DNA of 10,666 bases from Coemansia sp. RSA 922. Its lineage: Eukaryota > Kickxellomycota > Kickxellomycetes > Kickxellales > Kickxellaceae. Numbering within the stretch: the stretch's first letter is position 1; the number at the start of each line of letters is the position of its first letter. Both the position numbers and the translations under genes were made by a program. Below, in pieces: positions 7,733-10,666 of this stretch. The DNA lies in contig JANBQS010000899.1 of assembly GCA_027577415.1 (NCBI GenBank), positions 1-10,666 on the forward strand, read 5' to 3'. The notes below the pieces were generated by a model. It was given only the letters and a program-made list of their open reading frames with translations. It made no database searches and was not told where the DNA came from.

Positions 7733-8032
7733 TGTGTCCCGTCAGCCACCCAACTGCTGTGAATGGGTGGTAGCAGCAGCAATGGCGGAATTGGTCGTAG
7801 GCAAATCCCCCCTTTTTTGGCGGCTGGCTGCTGTGACCTTGGGCCCGTTTTGGTCAATCACACGGGTTGGCTATCATCCCCGGCATGTTATCGAAGTTGT
7901 CTACCAATCAGCCATTGGATTTTGCGTTCCCCGTTTCTGCTTTCCTTTTTTTTCCTTTCGAAAAATTTTCATATTTGGCATTTCTATCTCTTGCTAGTTT
8001 TTTTTTAGACGGTTAATTCAACCTTGGCAGCC
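7733..8032. promoter_or_regulatory. Divergent promoter, unknown five-exon gene / MTHFR
   Basis: These 300 bp lie between the preferred start of the minus-strand gene and the MTHFR ATG. They hold an inverted CCAAT pair (7904-7918), a pyrimidine-rich tract (about 7927-7959) and a T run (7998-8006) just before the MTHFR start. Two short overlapping open frames across the region lack coding character. Confidence 0.65.
7904..7918. promoter_or_regulatory. Inverted CCAAT pair (putative HAP/NF-Y sites)
   Basis: CCAATCAGCCATTGG contains CCAAT on the plus strand and CCAAT on the minus strand, five bases apart. CCAATCA is the preferred core of the heterotrimeric CCAAT-binding complex (HAP in fungi, NF-Y in animals). 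It lies 115 bp upstream of the MTHFR ATG and about 170 bp upstream of the preferred start of the opposite gene, a position from which it could serve both. Confidence 0.55.
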
Positions 8033-9799
8033 ATGAAGATAGTCGACAAAATCAACAAGGCGCTAGAAGACGATCGGTGCTTCTGGTCGTTCGAGTACTT
8101 TCCGCCAAAGACACAGCAGGGCGTGATGAACTTGTATGACCGCATAGAGCGCATGTGTAAGCTCGGACCCCTGTTCATCGACGTGACATGGCGGTGGGGC
8201 GGCAGGTCGTCGGATCTGACGCTGGAGCTGTGCTCAAACTCGCAGACGGTGTATGGCGTCGAGGCCAACATGCACATGACATGTACCAACACCAACTTTG
8301 GGCTGATCAAGGACGCGCTAGAAAAGGCCAAGGACCAGGGCGTGCAGAACGTGCTTGCACTGCGCGGCGACTTGCCCGACGGCACGGTCGAGTTTGACCC
8401 CAGCGTGGGCGAGTTCAAGTACGCCACTGACTTGGTAAAGTACATTCGGAGCACGTACGGCGACTACTTTTGCATTGCTGTGGCCGGGTATCCCGAGGGC
8501 TGCTTGGGCCCAGAGGATGTGGACAGGGACATTCAGTACCTCAAGGAGAAGCAGGATGCTGGGGCGGACATTGTAGTGACTCAGCTATTTTACGACGTCG
8601 ACAACTTTATGGCATGGGTGGCAAAGTGCCGGCTGGCTGGCATCACCATGCCCATTCTTCCTGGCATCATGCCGATCCAGAACTACGGCGGGTTCAAGCG
8701 CATGACGGAGCTGTGCCGCATCGAGGTGCCGCAGGAGATCTGGAACCGGCTGGAGCCGATCAAGGACGATGACCAGGCAATCAAGGACTACGGCATTGAG
8801 GTGGCGGTAGACATGATCAACAAGATGAAGGCGGGCGGAGTGCGCGGGTTCCACTTTTACACGATCAACCTGGAGCGGTCGACGCGGCTGGTGCTCGAAA
8901 AGCTCAACTTTGTGCCCGCAGTCAGCGAGGTGCGGCCGCTGCCATGGAACCCGTCGCTGTCGGAGAAGCGGGCGGGCGAGAACGTGCGGCCGATTTTCTG
9001 GCGCAACCACGCGCGCAGCTACATCAAGCGCACTGAGCTCTGGGACGAGTTTCCCAACGGTCGCTGGGGTGACGCTCGCTCGCCAGCCTACGGCGAGCTG
9101 ATACATGGCGTGCAAGTGCGGCTGCCGGCAGACCAGGCGCTGCGCAAGTGGGGCACGCCCGAGTCGGTCGACGACGTCACCAGCATATTCGTCCAGTACT
9201 GCCAGGGCAAGCTGGACTCGCTGCCGTGGAGTGACACGCAGCTGCAGGCCGAGTCGACGGCGATTCAGAACCAGCTCGCTCAGATCAACGGAGCCGGGTT
9301 CCTGACGATCAACAGTCAGCCTAGCTGCAATGGCGCGCCGTCAAGCGACAAGGTGCACGGATGGGGTCCTTCCAACGGTTTTGTGTACAAGAAGGCCTAC
9401 CTGGAGTTCTTTGTGTCGCCAGCCAACATGCAAGCGCTGCTGGGCCGCCTTGCTACTGCGCCCACGGTGACGTACTACGCTGTCAACAAGGCAGGCGAGC
9501 TGTTTACCAACTGCTCAGAGGACAGTCCCAACGCCGTCACATGGGGCGTGTTCCCTGGCAAGGAGATTCTGCAGCCGACCATCGTCGAGCGCGTCAGCTT
9601 TTTGGCGTGGAAGGACGAGGCCTTTGACTTTTGGAACGCCTGGTCCAAGGTCTATTCTGAGGAGAGCCCTGCCGCCGCGCTGCTGAGAGGCATTTGCAGC
9701 GACTGGTATCTGATGAACATTGTCGAGAACAACTTCCAGTCCCACCCAGAAGCCATCTTTGAGCTGTTTGATGGTCTGGGCTCACAGACTAAAGCATAG
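8033..9799 (+). CDS. Methylenetetrahydrofolate reductase
   Basis: This flavoenzyme reduces 5,10-methylenetetrahydrofolate to 5-methyltetrahydrofolate with NAD(P)H, supplying methyl groups for methionine synthesis in the cytosol. The 588-residue protein matches the eukaryotic length (about 600). The N-terminal TIM-barrel (about 1-290) shows FEYFPPKT with E21, equivalent to the catalytic Glu28 of the E. coli enzyme; DVTWRWGG (50-57); the MHMTCTN block (80-86); and LRGDLP (110-115) with D113, equivalent to E. coli Asp120. The C-terminal domain (about 300-588) is the eukaryotic regulatory half that binds S-adenosylmethionine, recognised here by the PIFWRNHARSYI and WGVFPGKEI blocks. The ATG at 8033 follows a T-rich leader; upstream in-frame codons lack an ATG. 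No introns. Fungi often carry two paralogues (MET12 and MET13 in yeast); I cannot tell which this corresponds to. Confidence 0.97.
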   Translation: MKIVDKINKALEDDRCFWSFEYFPPKTQQGVMNLYDRIERMCKLGPLFIDVTWRWGGRSSDLTLELCSNSQTVYGVEANMHMTCTNTNFGLIKDALEKAKDQGVQNVLALRGDLPDGTVEFDPSVGEFKYATDLVKYIRSTYGDYFCIAVAGYPEGCLGPEDVDRDIQYLKEKQDAGADIVVTQLFYDVDNFMAWVAKCRLAGITMPILPGIMPIQNYGGFKRMTELCRIEVPQEIWNRLEPIKDDDQAIKDYGIEVAVDMINKMKAGGVRGFHFYTINLERSTRLVLEKLNFVPAVSEVRPLPWNPSLSEKRAGENVRPIFWRNHARSYIKRTELWDEFPNGRWGDARSPAYGELIHGVQVRLPADQALRKWGTPESVDDVTSIFVQYCQGKLDSLPWSDTQLQAESTAIQNQLAQINGAGFLTINSQPSCNGAPSSDKVHGWGPSNGFVYKKAYLEFFVSPANMQALLGRLATAPTVTYYAVNKAGELFTNCSEDSPNAVTWGVFPGKEILQPTIVERVSFLAWKDEAFDFWNAWSKVYSEESPAAALLRGICSDWYLMNIVENNFQSHPEAIFELFDGLGSQTKA

Positions 9800-9865
9800 A
9801 AAAGGGATGCCTTCCCACTTACTGACAATTACTACTGGCTGCCAGCTCATCAGCTTTTTTCGTTC

Positions 9866-9871
9866 AATAAA
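9866..9871 (+). terminator. AATAAA polyadenylation signal after MTHFR
   Basis: An exact AATAAA lies 67 bp after the MTHFR stop, followed by a T-rich stretch, within the 124-bp gap before SPC1. It probably sets the MTHFR mRNA 3' end. Confidence 0.5.
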
Positions 9872-9923
9872 TTTACTTTTTATTTATATTTTATTCTTTT
9901 TGGATTGCATCTTGAATTGCGAA

Positions 9924-10259
9924 ATGGACTTTCTCAAGCCAGTGTTCGAGGGTGGCAGGATAGATTTCGCCGGACAGCGGCTGGCCAGCAACTTGTCAAG
10001 CGCGCTGGTTGTAGGCTCGGCTGTGGTGGCACTGTTTGCGGGCCTAGCGACTCAGCGGCTGAGTCTGTGCTTTTACACGTATGTGTGTGGTATTGTGCTC
10101 ACGTACGCTGTTGTTCTGCTGCCCTGGCCGCCATACAACCGCAGTCCAGTCATCTGGCTGTCACGCAAGGCACCTGCGGCCTCCAACGACAGCGTCAGTC
10201 AGTCGCTAAAGACACTAGTAGAAGATGTCTCTGACGACAGCGACGGCTCAAGCGAATGA
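9924..10259 (+). CDS. SPC1: Signal peptidase complex subunit 1 (SPC12 family)
   Basis: SPC1/SPCS1 is a small non-catalytic subunit of the ER signal peptidase complex, with both termini in the cytosol; it helps the complex distinguish signal peptides from membrane segments. The 111-residue protein begins MDFLKP and contains IDFAGQRLA (13-21), a first membrane segment (about 24-43), a short polar turn, a second membrane segment (about 48-66), then LLPWPPYNRSPVIWL (65-79), the family's best-conserved block. The tail is acidic and Ser-rich (DVSDDSDGSSE). The frame is open further upstream into the MTHFR 3' end, but the first ATG after the MTHFR stop that gives the family N-terminus is 9924. It follows MTHFR in tandem with 124 bp between, with its own AT-rich leader. 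No introns. Confidence 0.92.
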   Translation: MDFLKPVFEGGRIDFAGQRLASNLSSALVVGSAVVALFAGLATQRLSLCFYTYVCGIVLTYAVVLLPWPPYNRSPVIWLSRKAPAASNDSVSQSLKTLVEDVSDDSDGSSE

Positions 10260-10269
10260 AGTGTTGTTG

Positions 10270-10304
10270 ATATTTGAGGCGACGGGCATCCAAATATGTC
10301 GCCT
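10270..10304. repeat. Two interleaved perfect inverted repeats
   Basis: The order is ATATTTG (10270-10276), AGGCGAC (10277-10283), a 7-base spacer GGGCATC, CAAATAT (10291-10297), GTCGCCT (10298-10304). The first and third are exact reverse complements, as are the second and fourth. Each pair has 7-bp arms and a 21-bp repeat offset. It starts 11 bp after the SPC1 stop. Confidence 0.75.
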
Positions 10305-10390
10305 TAGCGTATATTCGGACACTATATCTTTGGTGTAGGCCATGCGCAAATCGAAGAGGGGGAGTGGCCGCCATTTCATTGTTTACGCTT

Positions 10391-10409
10391 AGCCGCAAAG
10401 GAGGCGGCT
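10391..10409. repeat. GC-rich inverted repeat upstream of the last gene
   Basis: AGCCGC and GCGGCT form a 6-bp perfect inverted repeat around the 7-base loop AAAGGAG, about 90 bp upstream of the ATG at 10500. It may be a dimeric factor site or chance. Confidence 0.4.
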
Positions 10410-10499
10410 CATGTCTTTCTAACTTTCCTCTTCTCTTCATTATTTCATTATATATTTTTATTCTATTTTACACTCTGTCAGCAACACAGGCCTTCTCTC

Positions 10500-10666
10500 A
10501 TGAACCGGACTACTCGGCAAGGCCCAACTGTGGCAAGTATACGTCGGGCTATCCAGCAGGGTCTTGACCGACCTGAAAGCCCGGTGCCGGCGGCATCGCT
10601 AAGCAGCAGAACAGCACCCGTTGTGCCCGACTTGTTTGAGCAGGCCAACGTCAACTTTACGGACAA
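10500..10666 (+). CDS. 5' part of an unrecognised gene, runs off the window
   Basis: From the ATG at 10500 the frame stays open to the last base, giving 55 residues: MNRTTRQGPTVASIRRAIQQ, then a Pro/Ser/Ala-rich stretch, then VVPDLFEQANVNFTD. Its N-terminal segment could form a basic helix. The ATG sits downstream of a CT-rich then T/A-rich leader, as for the other plus-strand genes here, and the codons use GCC, GTG and CAG in the manner of neighbouring genes. No family is recognisable from so short a stretch, and an intron further along cannot be excluded. Confidence 0.55.
   Translation, partial: MNRTTRQGPTVASIRRAIQQGLDRPESPVPAASLSSRTAPVVPDLFEQANVNFTD

Larger units (their letters stand above)
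10260..10499. promoter_or_regulatory. Intergenic region: SPC1 3' UTR and promoter of the next gene
   Basis: The 240 bp contain interleaved inverted repeats (10270-10304), a GC-rich hairpin-like element (10391-10409), a CCGCCATT element near 10368, and a pyrimidine-rich tract (10413-10439) followed by a T/A-rich leader up to the next ATG. An open frame crossing the region has no coding character. Confidence 0.55.

Noticed and set aside
7775..7815. ATGGCGGAATTGGT resembles the 5' part of a bacterial-type tRNA-Leu
   Set aside because: No acceptor partner, anticodon arm or TΨC-like GGTTCGA segment follows at the right spacing; it is a chance match in a promoter.
7734..8008. Two overlapping open frames upstream of MTHFR
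   Set aside because: They lie in a promoter-like region with a CT-rich tract and T run, show no domain, and probably precede the transcription start.
8005..8454. 149-residue antisense frame at the 5' end of MTHFR
   Set aside because: It mirrors conserved MTHFR codons and has no independent coding evidence.
10274..10567. 97-residue plus-strand frame between SPC1 and the last gene
   Set aside because: It crosses inverted repeats, a CT-rich tract and an AT-rich leader, overlaps the better-supported start at 10500, and shows no family.

Overview
The window reads as nuclear DNA of a fungus with a compact genome. Six conserved eukaryotic genes can be named, spacing between genes is tight (34 to about 300 bp), and most genes lack introns. 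The introns that can be placed are short (48 to 127 nt, possibly one of 220 nt), with GTAAGT/GTACGT-type donors, CTAAC-like branch sites and mostly TGTAG acceptors. A twin-CX9C complex I assembly factor implies a respiratory chain with complex I. An early-diverging lineage such as Kickxellomycotina would fit the density and style, but this is inference only.

Layout, left to right. The 3' end of a His/Gln-rich gene (+, 1-690) converges on a three-exon gene for tRNA-splicing endonuclease subunit Sen54 (-, 835-2015). Sen54 shares a 261-bp divergent promoter with an intronless PRMT3-type arginine methyltransferase (+, 2277-4043). PRMT3 converges on a 67-residue NDUFAF8-like protein (-, 4111-4314). 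That gene shares a 145-bp divergent promoter with mitochondrial glutamyl-tRNA synthetase (+, 4460-6091), so two mitochondrial genes sit head to head. The synthetase converges, with only 34 bp between stops, on a five-exon gene of unknown function (-, 6126-7732, 5' end uncertain). Divergent from it is methylenetetrahydrofolate reductase (+, 8033-9799), followed on the same strand by signal peptidase subunit SPC1 (+, 9924-10259) and by the start of an unrecognised gene (+, from 10500).

The genes serve unrelated housekeeping tasks (tRNA splicing, ribosomal protein methylation, complex I assembly, mitochondrial translation, folate/methionine metabolism, secretion). The links visible here are architectural: alternating strands, shared promoters, and very short shared 3' regions. 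I found no mobile element, CRISPR array, RNA gene or clear sign of transfer. The most unusual items are a pair of perfect, interleaved 7-bp inverted repeats just after SPC1 (10270-10304), the unrecognised five-exon gene with two phase-compatible first exons, and an inverted CCAAT pair in the MTHFR promoter.
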